A DNA stretch of 64,000 bases from contig CAWFVV010000003.1 in NCBI GenBank assembly GCA_963819385.1, positions 310,001-374,000 of the forward strand. Reading direction: 5' to 3'. The stretch's first letter is position 1, and each line of letters starts with the position of its first letter. Both the position numbers and the translations under genes were made by a program. Source of the DNA: JAVDCA01 sp963819385 (lineage in GTDB: Bacteria > Pseudomonadota > Alphaproteobacteria > Rhizobiales > Xanthobacteraceae). Below the pieces are notes generated by a model. It was not told where the DNA came from. It was given only the letters and a program-made list of their open reading frames with translations, and ran no database searches. Shown piece by piece: positions 8,175 to 16,656 of this stretch.

Positions 8175-9827
8175 ATGCGCGCTCGCCTGATCCTTGCCGC
8201 CGTCTTTGCGGCCTTGGCCGTTCCGCTCGGCCCCGCGCTGTCGCAATCCGCCGATGCGGTCGTCGGCCAGGTCAGCTCCGCCCGCGAAGGCGCCATGGAA
8301 GGCGTCGTCATCAGCGCCAAGAAGGCGGGCTCGATCGTCACCGTCTCGGTCGTGAGCGACGACAAGGGGCATTATCATTTCCCCGCGAGCCGGCTCGAGC
8401 CCGGCGCCTACACGCTCACCATCCGCGCGGTCGGATATGATCTCGCCGGCAAGGCGACCGCGGAGGTCGAGGCCAACAAGGCGACGACCCTCGACCTCAT
8501 GCTCAGGCCGGCGCGCAATCTGCCGACGCAGCTCAGCAATGCGGAATGGCTCGCGAGCTTCCCGGGCGCTGACCGGCAGAAGAAGGCGCTGCTCAATTGC
8601 ATCAGCTGCCACGATCTCGACCGCATCGCGCGCTCGACCCACGACGCCGACGAGTTCATGCAGGTGTTCGATCGCATGACCGGCTACTACCCGGGCAGCA
8701 CGCCGGAATTTCCCCAGCGCCTGATCGGCGATGCCCGCCGCAGCCTCGGCCAGGGCGCTGGCCAGCGCGCGATCGCCGAGTATCTGGCCTCGGTCAATCT
8801 CTCCAAGGACGAGACCTGGAGCTATCCGCTCAAGACGCTCGCGCGCCCCAAGGGCCGGGCGACCCACGTCATCATCACCGAGTACGACCTGCCGCGAAAG
8901 CAGATCCAGCCGCACGACGCGATCCTCGACGCGCACGGCGAGGTCTGGTTCACCCATTTCGGCGAGCAGTTCCTCGGCCGCTTCGATCCGAAGACGCTCA
9001 AGGTCTCGGAATATCCGCTGCCCGTGATCAAGCCCGGTTTCCCGGTCGGCACCCTCGATCTCGAGATGGACAAGTCGGGCAAGCTGTGGATCTCGATGAT
9101 GTATCAGGCGGGCGTCGCCCGCTTCGATCCGCAGACGGAGAAATTCGAGACCTGGTCGGTGCCGAAGGAGTGGCAGACCGAAGCGACCCAGCAGGCGTTC
9201 GTGACGCCGGATTCATCCGACGTCGACGGCAAGGTGTGGGTGAAGAACTCCGATCGAGCGCAGATTCTCCGTCTCGATCCCGCCACCGGCAAATGGGAGA
9301 ACTTCGGCTCGTTCGACGATCCCGCGACGAAGAAGCGGATCACCTCCTACGGCATTCCGGCCGACGCTCAGAACAATCTCTATCTGCTCGACTTCTCGTC
9401 TTCCGACATCGGCCGCCTCGACGCCAAGACGCTCAAGCTCGCGGTGTTCAAGGGCGAGATCGCGAACTCGCGTCCGCGCCGCGGCCGCTTCGACGCGCAC
9501 GGCCACCTGTGGTTCGCCGAATACGGCGGCAACGCCATCGGCATGCTCGATCCGCAATCCGGCAAGGTGCAGGAATGGCAGCTGCCGACGCCGTGGGGCG
9601 AGCCCTACGACGTGGTCACCGACCGCAACGGCGAAGCCTGGACCGGCTCGATGCTGAGCGACCGCGTCTCGCGCCTCGACCCCAAGACCGGCGACTTCGT
9701 CGAGTACCTGCTGCCCCGCCGCACCAACATCCGCCGCGTCTTCGTCGACAACTCGACCACGCCCGTGACCTTCTGGGTCGGCAACAACCACGGCGCCGCG
9801 CTGGTCAAGGTCGAGCCGCTGGATTGA
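8175..9827 (+). CDS. Exported carboxypeptidase-regulatory / cytochrome c / Vgb-propeller fusion protein
   Basis: About 550 residues. GGAGG at 8165-8169 fits the second of two adjacent ATGs (8175) better than 8172. Domains in order: signal peptide (1-24, ending GPALSQS); a carboxypeptidase regulatory-like beta sandwich (about 27-115; GVVISAKKAG, VVSDDKGHYHFPASRLEPGAYTL); a haem c site CISCHD near residue 141 within a short helical cytochrome domain; then a six- to seven-bladed Vgb/NHL-like propeller (about 225-550) with repeats such as HGEVWFTHFGEQFLGRFDP and HGHLWFAEYGGNAIGMLDP. The virginiamycin-B-lyase name applies to the fold; lyase activity should not be assumed. It likely acts in the periplasm as a haem-linked binding or redox protein. 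It stands alone between repeats. Confidence 0.8.
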   Translation: MRARLILAAVFAALAVPLGPALSQSADAVVGQVSSAREGAMEGVVISAKKAGSIVTVSVVSDDKGHYHFPASRLEPGAYTLTIRAVGYDLAGKATAEVEANKATTLDLMLRPARNLPTQLSNAEWLASFPGADRQKKALLNCISCHDLDRIARSTHDADEFMQVFDRMTGYYPGSTPEFPQRLIGDARRSLGQGAGQRAIAEYLASVNLSKDETWSYPLKTLARPKGRATHVIITEYDLPRKQIQPHDAILDAHGEVWFTHFGEQFLGRFDPKTLKVSEYPLPVIKPGFPVGTLDLEMDKSGKLWISMMYQAGVARFDPQTEKFETWSVPKEWQTEATQQAFVTPDSSDVDGKVWVKNSDRAQILRLDPATGKWENFGSFDDPATKKRITSYGIPADAQNNLYLLDFSSSDIGRLDAKTLKLAVFKGEIANSRPRRGRFDAHGHLWFAEYGGNAIGMLDPQSGKVQEWQLPTPWGEPYDVVTDRNGEAWTGSMLSDRVSRLDPKTGDFVEYLLPRRTNIRRVFVDNSTTPVTFWVGNNHGAALVKVEPLD

Positions 9828-9867
9828 GTTGCGGAGGAGATTGCTTCTTCTCTCACACGCACGGCCT

Positions 9868-9975
9868 CTCACTCCCTCCCTCGCTTGCGGGGGAGGGTGG
9901 GGAGGGGGAAGCCACAAACTCCGAGCAAGCGGCGCCCCCTCTCTGTCTCTCCCCCGCAAGCGGGGGAGAGGACGC
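9868..9975. repeat. Intergenic repeat, family C (CTCTCCCCC-GCAAGC-GGGGGAGAG pairs)
   Basis: Two hairpins of the CTCCC..CTTGCGGGGGAG type in inverted orientation flank a short spacer. They lie between the convergent propeller gene and the hydroxyacid dehydrogenase, so they may end both transcripts. Related copies are at 13343-13475 and 18892-19010. Confidence 0.7.
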
Positions 9976-10001
9976 TGGAGCCGCAAGCGCAGTAGCAAGC
10001 G

Positions 10002-10946
10002 TCAGTGCCCCACCACGTTCTCCATCTCTCCAACCCGCCCCGCCACAAACCGCCCCATATTCTCCATCAAGAGCGGCATCGCGTGGTCTTCGTACCCGTC
10101 GAAGAACCCACCGACCTGCGGCGAGATCACCACGTTGGGCAAATCCCAGAACGGGCTGTCCGGTCTCAAAGGCGCGTTCTGAAACACATCCAGCCCCGCC
10201 CCCGCGATCCGCTTCGCCTTGAGAACCTCGATCAGCGCCGCCTCATCGACCGTCTCGCCGCGACCCACATTGATGAAATAGGCACTGGGCTTCATCGCCG
10301 CGAACACCGCACGGCTGAAGACGCCGTGGTTCTCGGCGCTGCCCGGCAGCACGTCGATCAGGTAGTCCGCCTCGGCCGCCGCCCGCGCGAGCTCCGCGGT
10401 CGGCATCATCGCGTCGAAGCCCGCGACCGCACGCGGCGTACGCGTGACGCCGATGACGTGCATCCCGAACGCCTTCAGCAACTCGCCGATCGCGATCCCG
10501 CTCACGCCGATGCCGACCACGACCGCCGTCTTGCCGGCGAGCAGCGGCCAGCGCTCGCCGCGCTCCCACCGGTGCGCCGCCTTGTTGTTCACCAGCCGTC
10601 CGACATCGCGCGATAAGGCCAGCATCAATGTCGCCACCGTCTCGCGCATCGCCGGCCCATGGATGCCGCGCGCCGATGTGATGATCGTGCCGCACTTGAG
10701 CGACGGGCAGCGCAGGAAATGATCGACGCCGGTCGCCAGCGACGCGATCCACCTGAGGTTCGTCGCCCGCGCGATCAAGCTATCGTCGATCGCGATCCCA
10801 AACGCGAACAGCACATCGACGGTCGCGAGATCGACCGCGATATCCGCCATGCTCGCGGCCTTGTGCACCTTGAGGGCCGGAAACCGCGCCGCAAGCTCGC
10901 GCTCGTAGACATCAGCGAATTTCTCCAGGACGAGAACAGTTGTCAT
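10002..10946 (-). CDS. D-2-hydroxyacid dehydrogenase, NAD-binding type, with Gln in place of the catalytic His
   Basis: 314 residues. A Rossmann domain with VVVGIGVSGIAIGELLKAFGMHV (about 142-165) and the substrate loop INVGRGETVDEAALIEVLK carrying the conserved Arg mark the D-isomer-specific 2-hydroxyacid dehydrogenase family, which oxidises or reduces 2-hydroxy/2-keto acids with NAD(P)H. The usual catalytic His of the (S/T)PH motif is Gln here (VVISPQVGGFFDGYE), so activity may be changed. It lies about 130 bp downstream of the decarboxylase-like amidohydrolase on the same strand, separated by a palindromic repeat, and may share its transcript. Start ATG 10946. Confidence 0.85.
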   Translation of the reverse strand: MTTVLVLEKFADVYERELAARFPALKVHKAASMADIAVDLATVDVLFAFGIAIDDSLIARATNLRWIASLATGVDHFLRCPSLKCGTIITSARGIHGPAMRETVATLMLALSRDVGRLVNNKAAHRWERGERWPLLAGKTAVVVGIGVSGIAIGELLKAFGMHVIGVTRTPRAVAGFDAMMPTAELARAAAEADYLIDVLPGSAENHGVFSRAVFAAMKPSAYFINVGRGETVDEAALIEVLKAKRIAGAGLDVFQNAPLRPDSPFWDLPNVVISPQVGGFFDGYEDHAMPLLMENMGRFVAGRVGEMENVVGH

Positions 10947-10976
10947 GATTCACCAGAACTCACCAAACCCTCGGCG

Positions 10977-11067
10977 CGTAGGATGGGTTGAGCGCAGCGA
11001 AACCCATCGCCTTAGCCGCCAACCCATAGATGATGGGTTTCGGGCTTCGCCCTCAACCCATCCTACG
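10977..11067. repeat. Palindromic intergenic repeat, family D (CGTAGGATGGGTTGAG...CTCAACCCATCCTACG)
   Basis: Long imperfect hairpin with terminal arms CGTAGGATGGGTTGAG and CTCAACCCATCCTACG and an inner pair around AACCCAT...ATGGGTTT. It lies in the 130-bp gap between two minus-strand genes. A related but distinct element is at 20942-21021. Confidence 0.7.
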
Positions 11068-11078
11068 AACAAGAACTC

Positions 11079-12035
11079 TCATGGTCGCAAACCGAGCAAC
11101 CGCTCGGCATTCTTGAATGCCACATCCGCCCGCACCGGCTCAGGCAGCGCCACCGTATCCATGAAATGCCCGGCCTCTTCCGCCTGCTCGAACGGATAGT
11201 CCGCCGCGAACATCACCCGGTCGGCGCCGAGCGCGCTGAGCGCGCAGGCGAGCGGCTCGGCCGAGCACATGCCCGACGTCGTCACCGCGATATTCTCCTT
11301 GATGTAGCGCGACGGCGGCTTGCCGAGCTTGATGCCGTAGAGCTTGGCGCGGCTGTCGAAGCGCCACAGCAGGTAGGGCAGGGTCTCGCCCAGATGGCCG
11401 AGCGCGACCTTGGCGCGCGGGAAGCGGTCGAACAGCCCGCTGAACACGAGGCGCAGCGCATGCGAGCCGGTCTCGAAGCCCCATTCCCAGGTGGCGCGCC
11501 GCAGGCCCTTGTGGCCCTCGAGCACCGGCGCCGGCGTCACCGGATCGGTCGGGTGGATGTAGATCGTCGCGCCCAGCGCCTCGGCGCGCTCCCAGAACGG
11601 ATGCAGCGAGGGGTGATCGAGATACTGCCCGTTGGTGTGACCGTTGATCATGGCGCCGCAGAATTTCAGCTCGCGCTGGCAGCGTTCGAGCTCGTCCGCC
11701 GCCGCTTTCGCGTCCTGCATCGGCAAGTGCGCAAAGCCGGAGTAGCGGCCGGGATGCTTCTGCGTCTCGCGCGCCAGGAAATCATTCGCGGCCTTTGCGT
11801 TGCGAATGGCCGTCGCGGTGTCGCGCTCGGCCTGCACGCCCGGTCCGGCGAGGCTGAGCACCGCGCGCGTGATGCCGGCGCGGTCCATCGATTGCAGCCG
11901 CGTCTCGCCGAAATCGGCAAGCCGCGCCGCGACCTGCTTCAGGATCGCGGGGTCGACGTCGGCGACCGTCGATTTCCAGTAATCCTCGAAGCCGGGACAC
12001 AAGAAGTGCTCTTCGAGCGCAATTTTCCTGACCAT
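11079..12035 (-). CDS. Amidohydrolase-family decarboxylase, gamma-resorcylate / 2,3-dihydroxybenzoate decarboxylase-like
   Basis: 318 residues. The N-terminus MVRKIALEEHF carries the E-x-H metal ligands seen in gamma-resorcylate and dihydroxybenzoate decarboxylases. Later ligands are also in place: IYIHPTDP (His), KVALGHLGETLPY (His/Glu) and VMFAADYPFE (Asp). These enzymes use a divalent metal for non-oxidative decarboxylation of hydroxybenzoates in the cytoplasm. I start at ATG 12035 because CGGGAG precedes it closely and the motif follows at once; the longer ORF to 12557 overlaps the cyclase gene antisense. It is divergent from the cyclase-cupin-SDR genes (114-bp gap), which supports a shared catabolic role. 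The substrate is inferred only. Confidence 0.85.
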   Translation of the reverse strand: MVRKIALEEHFLCPGFEDYWKSTVADVDPAILKQVAARLADFGETRLQSMDRAGITRAVLSLAGPGVQAERDTATAIRNAKAANDFLARETQKHPGRYSGFAHLPMQDAKAAADELERCQRELKFCGAMINGHTNGQYLDHPSLHPFWERAEALGATIYIHPTDPVTPAPVLEGHKGLRRATWEWGFETGSHALRLVFSGLFDRFPRAKVALGHLGETLPYLLWRFDSRAKLYGIKLGKPPSRYIKENIAVTTSGMCSAEPLACALSALGADRVMFAADYPFEQAEEAGHFMDTVALPEPVRADVAFKNAERLLGLRP

Positions 12036-12075
12036 TCGGACTCCCGGCAACCCACGTTTTTCTGGAGATTTCTCT

Positions 12076-12105
12076 ATTGTATGCTTCCCGCTCGACCCAC
12101 TACAA
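12076..12105 (-). promoter_or_regulatory. Candidate sigma-70 promoter for the minus-strand decarboxylase gene
   Basis: On the minus strand TTGTAG (complement of 12100-12105), an 18-base spacer and TACAAT (complement of 12076-12081) lie 40 bases before the ATG at 12035. Good fit to a housekeeping promoter; not tested. Confidence 0.4.
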
Positions 12106-12149
12106 GGCGTCCCAACATTTTGCGATCGGAAAGCGCGAGGAGACGGTTC

Positions 12150-12992
12150 GTGACCAGGAAGATTCGCGGCGTGACGTTCGAAGAAAATCTCAAGAACGAG
12201 ATGGGGCTCGAGTTTTACAACCTGTCCCATCGCTTCGGTTACCAGTCGCCCAACTGGCCCTATTTCGAGGACGTGAAAATCGAGCGCATCCACTACATGG
12301 CGAAGTCCGGCGTGCTGTCGCAGCGCATCACCACCAGCATGCACAACACGACCCACATCGACGCGCCCGCGCACGTCGTGCAGGGCACCCCCTTCATCGA
12401 CGAGGTGCCGCTGCCGCACTTCTTCGGCTCTGGCATCGTGGTGTCGATCCCGAAGAAGAAATGGGAGCCGATCACGGGCGACGATCTGGAGAAGGCCTGC
12501 GGCAAGATCGTGCGGCCGCGCGACGTCGTCATCGTCAATACCGGCTGGCACCATCAATACGAGGACAGCGAGGACTACTTCTGCCGCTCACCCGGCTTCG
12601 TGCCGTCGGCGGGCGAATGGTTCGTCAAGAAGAAGGTCAAGGTTGTCGGCCACGACACCCAGGCGAACGACCATCCGCTCGCGACCGCGATCGGCCCGCA
12701 GCGCAACGGCCCGCTGCATCCGCACCTCGCTGAGGAATACAAGGAGTGGTCGGGCGGGCGCGACTGGAAGGATGATTTCCCCGAGTGGGAGCCGGTGCAC
12801 CGCATCCTGTTCAAGAACGGCATCCTCGGCATCGAGAATGTCGGCGGCGACCTCGACAAGGTCACGGGCCGCCGCTGCACCTTCGCGTTCTTCCCCTGGA
12901 ATTGGGACCGCGGCGACGGCTGCATCATTCGCCTCGTCGCGATCATCGATTTGAAGGGTAGCTATCGCATCGAGAAGGGGAGCAAGTTCTGA
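12150..12992 (+). CDS. Metal-dependent cyclase / kynurenine-formamidase-fold hydrolase
   Basis: 280 residues from GTG 12150, which has AGGAG seven bases upstream; no ATG start is available without removing the conserved N-terminus. The metal-binding motif of the cyclase family is present as MHNTTHIDAPAHV (H-x-x-T-H-x-D-x-P-x-H, about residues 65-77), with NTGWHH and VGHDTQANDHPLA further on. Family members hydrolyse formamides, lactams or isatin-type rings, or act on polyketide-like substrates. The stop overlaps the cupin start (TGATG), so the two are translationally coupled. In this cluster a ring-opening or cyclic-amide step is plausible but unproven. Confidence 0.85.
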   Translation: MTRKIRGVTFEENLKNEMGLEFYNLSHRFGYQSPNWPYFEDVKIERIHYMAKSGVLSQRITTSMHNTTHIDAPAHVVQGTPFIDEVPLPHFFGSGIVVSIPKKKWEPITGDDLEKACGKIVRPRDVVIVNTGWHHQYEDSEDYFCRSPGFVPSAGEWFVKKKVKVVGHDTQANDHPLATAIGPQRNGPLHPHLAEEYKEWSGGRDWKDDFPEWEPVHRILFKNGILGIENVGGDLDKVTGRRCTFAFFPWNWDRGDGCIIRLVAIIDLKGSYRIEKGSKF

Positions 12993-13333
12993 TGCTGGTC
13001 AAACGCTTCGCCGACGCCAAGGCCTACGAGGCCCCCAATCACCGCGCCTACTCGTCGCTGCGCCTGTTCGGCGCGGATGCGGGCGGACCTAAGCAGTTCC
13101 TCGTCGGGCTCTCGCACTTCCTGCCCGGCGGCGGCGCCGGGCCGGACGCCTCGCCGACCGAGAAGGTCTACGTGGTGCTCGCCGGCGAGCTCACCGTGAT
13201 CGTCGGCGGCAAGGAGAGCGTGCTCAAGGCAAACAACTCCTGCTTCATCGGCCCCAACGAGGAGCGCGAGATCATCAACCGCGGCAACGATGTGTGTACC
13301 ATCGTCGTATCCATGTCGTCGCCGCCGAAATGA
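12992..13333 (+). CDS. Cupin-domain protein
   Basis: 113 residues, one cupin barrel: HFLPGGGAGP...EKVYVVLAGELTVIVGG (motif 1) and NNSCFIGPNEEREIINRGND (motif 2). The usual His-x-His of motif 1 is not present, though the Glu is, so metal binding may be weak or altered. Its ATG overlaps the TGA of the cyclase gene, implying coupled translation and a joint task, either as an enzyme of ring metabolism or as a binding partner. Function beyond this is not clear. Confidence 0.8.
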   Translation: MLVKRFADAKAYEAPNHRAYSSLRLFGADAGGPKQFLVGLSHFLPGGGAGPDASPTEKVYVVLAGELTVIVGGKESVLKANNSCFIGPNEEREIINRGNDVCTIVVSMSSPPK

Positions 13334-13342
13334 CTTTCTTTC

Positions 13343-13475
13343 TTCTCCCTCTCCCCGCTTGCGGGGAGAGGGTCGGGGTGAGGGGCGCTTCCGCGAGTCA
13401 TTGCGAACGATTTAGCTCGCTGAAAGTCAGCGCCCCTCACCCCAACCCTCTCCCCGTAAGAACGGGGAGAGGGAG
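13343..13475. repeat. Intergenic repeat, family C (CTCTCCCCG-CTTGC-GGGGAGAG pair)
   Basis: Two facing hairpins, CTCTCCCCGCTTGCGGGGAG (about 13348-13370) and a near-mirror copy ending GGGGAGAGGG (about 13450-13474), with GGGGTGAGGGGCGC / GCGCCCCTCACCCC arms between. It splits the cyclase-cupin pair from the SDR gene and may attenuate transcription. Confidence 0.75.
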
Positions 13476-13499
13476 CGCAAACGCAGTGCCGAGGTCCCC

Positions 13500-14303
13500 A
13501 TGTTCGAAGACTTCCTCAAAAACCCGCTCTCCCTGTTCGATGTGCGCGGCAAGAGCGCGATCGTCACCGGCGCGACCGGCGCGTTTGGCGCGATGGCCGC
13601 CAAGGTGCTGGCGGGCGCCGGCGCCAACGTGGTGATCGCGGCGAACGGTGTCGACGCGCTCAAGAAAGTCGCCGCCGAATGCGAGGCGCTTGGCGGCAAG
13701 GTCGAGATGGTCGCCAAGCGGCCGAGCTCGGAGGCGAACTGCGACGCGATCGTGAAGGCGGCGGTCGATCGCTTCGGCCGCGTCGACATCCTGGTCGTCG
13801 CGTCCGGCCAGAACAAAGTGTCGAAGATCGTCGACCAGCCGGCGGCCGATTTCCTCGACGTGATGGACGCGAACGTCACCCAGTCCTGGCTGATGGCGCG
13901 CGCCGCCGGCCGCCAGATGCTCAAGCAGGGGCAGGGCGGCAAGGTCATCCTCACGTCGTCGGCGCGCGGGCTGCTCGGCCATCCGGCCGGCTACACGGCC
14001 TACTGCGCCTCGAAATCGGCAGTCGACGGCATCACCAAGGCGCTCGGCTGCGAATGGGGCGATACCGGCATCACGGTGAATGCACTCGGCCCAACGGTCT
14101 TCCGCTCGCCGCTGACGTCCTGGATGTACGAGGACACCGACCGCGCCCGCGAGGTGCGCAAAGGCTTCCTGGCGCGCGTGCCAAAGGGCCGTCTCGGCGA
14201 GCCGGGCGATCTCGCCGGGCCGCTCCTCTTCCTCGCCTCGCGCGCGTCGGATTTCTACACCGGCCACGTCCTCTACGCCGACGGCGGCTACACGGCGGGC
14301 TGA
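13500..14303 (+). CDS. Short-chain dehydrogenase/reductase (SDR)
   Basis: 267 residues, classical SDR length. The cofactor motif TGATGAFG lies near residue 24, the active site is at ILTSSARGLLGHPAGYTAYCASK (Ser, then Tyr-x-x-x-Lys), and the C-terminal ASRASDFYTGHVLYADGGYTAG is typical. The enzyme oxidises or reduces an alcohol/ketone with NAD(P)(H) in the cytoplasm. It is followed two bases later by the 3-hydroxyacyl-CoA-dehydrogenase-like gene, so they form one operon. In context it may act on a hydroxylated ring or side chain of the imported substrate. Confidence 0.9.
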   Translation: MFEDFLKNPLSLFDVRGKSAIVTGATGAFGAMAAKVLAGAGANVVIAANGVDALKKVAAECEALGGKVEMVAKRPSSEANCDAIVKAAVDRFGRVDILVVASGQNKVSKIVDQPAADFLDVMDANVTQSWLMARAAGRQMLKQGQGGKVILTSSARGLLGHPAGYTAYCASKSAVDGITKALGCEWGDTGITVNALGPTVFRSPLTSWMYEDTDRAREVRKGFLARVPKGRLGEPGDLAGPLLFLASRASDFYTGHVLYADGGYTAG

Positions 14304-14305
14304 TC

Positions 14306-15217
14306 ATGTCCGGCAAGCCGCGCATCGCCGTCATCGGCGCCGGCCTGATGGGGCACGGCCTCGCCCAGGTGTTCGCGCTCGGCGGCCATGACGTGACGAT
14401 CTATGACGCGGTCGACGCAAGCCTCGCGACCGTCAAGGAGCGCATCAGTGCCAACCTGCGCGATCTCGGCGACGATCCACGCGCGGTCGAGCGCGTGCGG
14501 CCGACCGGCGACCTCGCCGATGGCGTGCGCGACGCCGACTACGTGGTCGAAGCCGTCTCCGAGAATTTGCCGCTCAAGCAGAAGCTCTTTGCCGAGATCG
14601 AGACGCATGTGGGCGCCGACACGATCCTCGCCAGCAACACCTCGGTCATCCCGATCACCGACATCATGCGCGGCCTTCGCCGGCGCGAGCGCGCGCTCGG
14701 CACCCATTGGTGGAATCCGCCGTACCTCGTGCCGCTGGTCGAGGTGATCGGCACCGAATGGACGTCGCCGGCCGCGATCGATTTCACCATGAAGCTGCAC
14801 AAGGACGTCGGCAAGACGCCCGCGCATGTGAAGAAGGACGTGCCCGGCTTCATCGGCAATCGGCTGCAGCATGCGCTCTGGCGCGAGGCGATCGCGCTGG
14901 TCGAGCACGGTATCTGCGACGCCGAGACGGTCGACACCGTGATCAAGGCGGCATTCGGCCGCCGGCTCGCGGTGCTCGGGCCGCTCGAGAATGCCGACAT
15001 GGTCGGCACCGACCTCACGCTTGCGATCCACGAGACCGTGCTGCCCGCGATCGAGAGCCGCCCCGGCCCGTCGCCTTATCTCGCCAAGCTCGTCGCCGAC
15101 GGCCGGCTCGGCTTCAAGAGTGGCGAGGGCTTCCGCCGCTGGACGCCCGAGCAGCAGGCCGCATTACGTGCGAAAGTGTTGCAGCATCTCAAAAAGGCGC
15201 GCGAAGACGACGCCTGA
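14306..15217 (+). CDS. 3-hydroxyacyl-CoA dehydrogenase / lambda-crystallin-like NAD-dependent dehydrogenase
   Basis: 303 residues. The N-terminal Rossmann motif reads IAVIGAGLMGHGLAQVFALGGHDVTIYD; the helical part has VVEAVSEN, ILASNTSVIPITDI and the active site GTHWWNPPYLVPLVEVI with the catalytic His. The C-terminal domain contains DVPGFIGNRLQHALWREAIALVE. The GTHWWNPP form is that of stand-alone members such as lambda-crystallin / L-gulonate dehydrogenase or 3-hydroxyacid enzymes rather than FadB. ATG 14306 follows the SDR stop by two bases. The next gene (LivK-like) begins 27 bases after its stop. It probably oxidises a 3-hydroxyacid or acyl-CoA intermediate of the pathway. Confidence 0.87.
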   Translation: MSGKPRIAVIGAGLMGHGLAQVFALGGHDVTIYDAVDASLATVKERISANLRDLGDDPRAVERVRPTGDLADGVRDADYVVEAVSENLPLKQKLFAEIETHVGADTILASNTSVIPITDIMRGLRRRERALGTHWWNPPYLVPLVEVIGTEWTSPAAIDFTMKLHKDVGKTPAHVKKDVPGFIGNRLQHALWREAIALVEHGICDAETVDTVIKAAFGRRLAVLGPLENADMVGTDLTLAIHETVLPAIESRPGPSPYLAKLVADGRLGFKSGEGFRRWTPEQQAALRAKVLQHLKKAREDDA

Positions 15218-15244
15218 ATGAATTCGCCATCGAGGGAGGTCAGC

Positions 15245-16522
15245 ATGACAGACATCGCGTCCCGTCCGTCCCGCCGCACGCTGGTCAAGGCCGGCATCGC
15301 CGCCGTCGCGGCGCCGGCGGTGCTGCGTGTCATCCCGGCGAACGCGCAGTCGCGCGCGATCAAGATCGGGCTCGTCAGCCCGCGCACCGGTCCGCTCGCC
15401 GGCTTCGGCGAAGCCGATCCGTTCATCGTCGCTCAGGTGAAGGGCGTGCTCGGCAACGGCGTCGAGGTCGGCGGCAAGACCTATCCGGTGCAGATCATCC
15501 TCAAGGACAGCCAGTCGAGCGCGAGCCGCGCCTCCGACGTCGCCTCCGAGCTGATCCTCGGTGACAAGGTCGATCTCATCCTCGCCTCCGCGACGCCCGA
15601 CACCACCAATCCGGTCGCCGACCAGGCCGAGGTCAACGAGGTGCCGTGCATCACGACGAATTGCCCCTGGCAGCCTTACTTCTTCGGCCGCCGCGGCGAC
15701 CCGAAGAAGGGCTTCACCTGGACCTATCATTTCTTCTGGGGCCTCGAGGACGTGATCGCCGCGTTCCTTGCGCTGTGGGACGGCGCGCCGACCAACAAGG
15801 TGGTGGGCGGCCTCTTCCCCAACGACGCGGACGGCAACGCCTGGGGCGACGCCAAGCTCGGCCTGCCGCCGGCGCTCGCGGCGGCCGGCTACAAGCTGCA
15901 CGACCCGGGCCGCTACCAGGTGATGAACAACGACTTCACGGCGCAGATCTCCGCCTTCAAGAGCGCGGGCGCCGAGATCGTCACCGGCAACATGATCCCG
16001 CCCGACTTCGCGACCTTCTGGTCGCAGGCTGCGCAGCAGGGCTTCACGCCGAAGGTCGTCACCATCGGCAAGGCGCTGCTCTTCCCCTCGGTGATCAACT
16101 CGCTCGGCTCACGCGGCAACGGGCTCACCAGCGAGATCTGGTGGACGCCGCATCATCCGTTCAAGTCCGGCCTCACGGGCCAGAGCGCGCAGCAGCTCAC
16201 CGACGTCTACACCGGCACCACCAAGCGGCCGTGGACGCAGCCGATCGGCTTCCAGCACGCCCTGTTCGAGGTCGCGATCGACGTGCTCAAGCGCGCCAAG
16301 GCGCTCGACCCGAAGTCGATCCTCGCCTCGATCGTCGCGACCGACTACCGCTCGATCGTCGGCCCGGTGAAATGGGCCGGCCAGCCCGTGAAGAACGTCA
16401 CCAAGACGCCGCTCGTCGCCGGCCAATGGCAGCGCCGGAACGACAAGTTCGAGCTGGTCATCATCGCCAACAAGCCGGCCCCGGAGATTCCGGTCGGCGG
16501 GAAGCTGCAGCTTCTCTCGTAA
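15245..16522 (+). CDS. Branched-chain-amino-acid-type ABC transporter, periplasmic binding protein (LivK/Peripla_BP_6-like)
   Basis: 425 residues. ATG 15245 has GGGAGG five bases upstream; ATG 15218 does not. A twin-arginine-type signal (SRRTLVKAGIAAVAAPAVLRVIPANAQS) precedes IKIGLVSPRTGPLAGFGEADPF, the standard start of Leu/Ile/Val-type binding proteins. VDLILASATPDTTNPVADQAE and the closing ATDYRSIVGPVKWAGQPVKNV are also family-like. In this transporter class many members bind aromatic acids or amides. It directly follows the SDR and dehydrogenase genes, and its permease and ATPase genes start 890 bp downstream, past two repeats and an antisense gene. The ligand is likely the cluster substrate. 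Confidence 0.88.
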   Translation: MTDIASRPSRRTLVKAGIAAVAAPAVLRVIPANAQSRAIKIGLVSPRTGPLAGFGEADPFIVAQVKGVLGNGVEVGGKTYPVQIILKDSQSSASRASDVASELILGDKVDLILASATPDTTNPVADQAEVNEVPCITTNCPWQPYFFGRRGDPKKGFTWTYHFFWGLEDVIAAFLALWDGAPTNKVVGGLFPNDADGNAWGDAKLGLPPALAAAGYKLHDPGRYQVMNNDFTAQISAFKSAGAEIVTGNMIPPDFATFWSQAAQQGFTPKVVTIGKALLFPSVINSLGSRGNGLTSEIWWTPHHPFKSGLTGQSAQQLTDVYTGTTKRPWTQPIGFQHALFEVAIDVLKRAKALDPKSILASIVATDYRSIVGPVKWAGQPVKNVTKTPLVAGQWQRRNDKFELVIIANKPAPEIPVGGKLQLLS

Positions 16523-16549
16523 AGTATTTTTCGCCCGCTTTTATTCCAC

Positions 16550-16636
16550 CGTCATGGCCGAGCTTGTCCCGGCCATCCACGTCTTTCTTGCCACATCAAC
16601 AAGACGTGGATGCCCGGCACAAGGCCGGGCATGACG
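16550..16636. repeat. Palindromic intergenic repeat, family A
   Basis: Starts CGTCATGGCCGAGCTTGTCCCGGCCATCC and ends GGCCGGGCATGACG, with inner arms CACGTCTT / AAGACGTG. Same element as at 7939-8029 and 22083-22171. It lies just after the LivK-like stop. Confidence 0.8.
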
Positions 16637-16656
16637 TGTCATTAAATGCGTCGCCA

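Noticed and set aside
8175..9827. Virginiamycin B lyase (streptogramin resistance) as the function
   Set aside because: Only the propeller fold is shared; the haem site and the beta sandwich indicate a different role.
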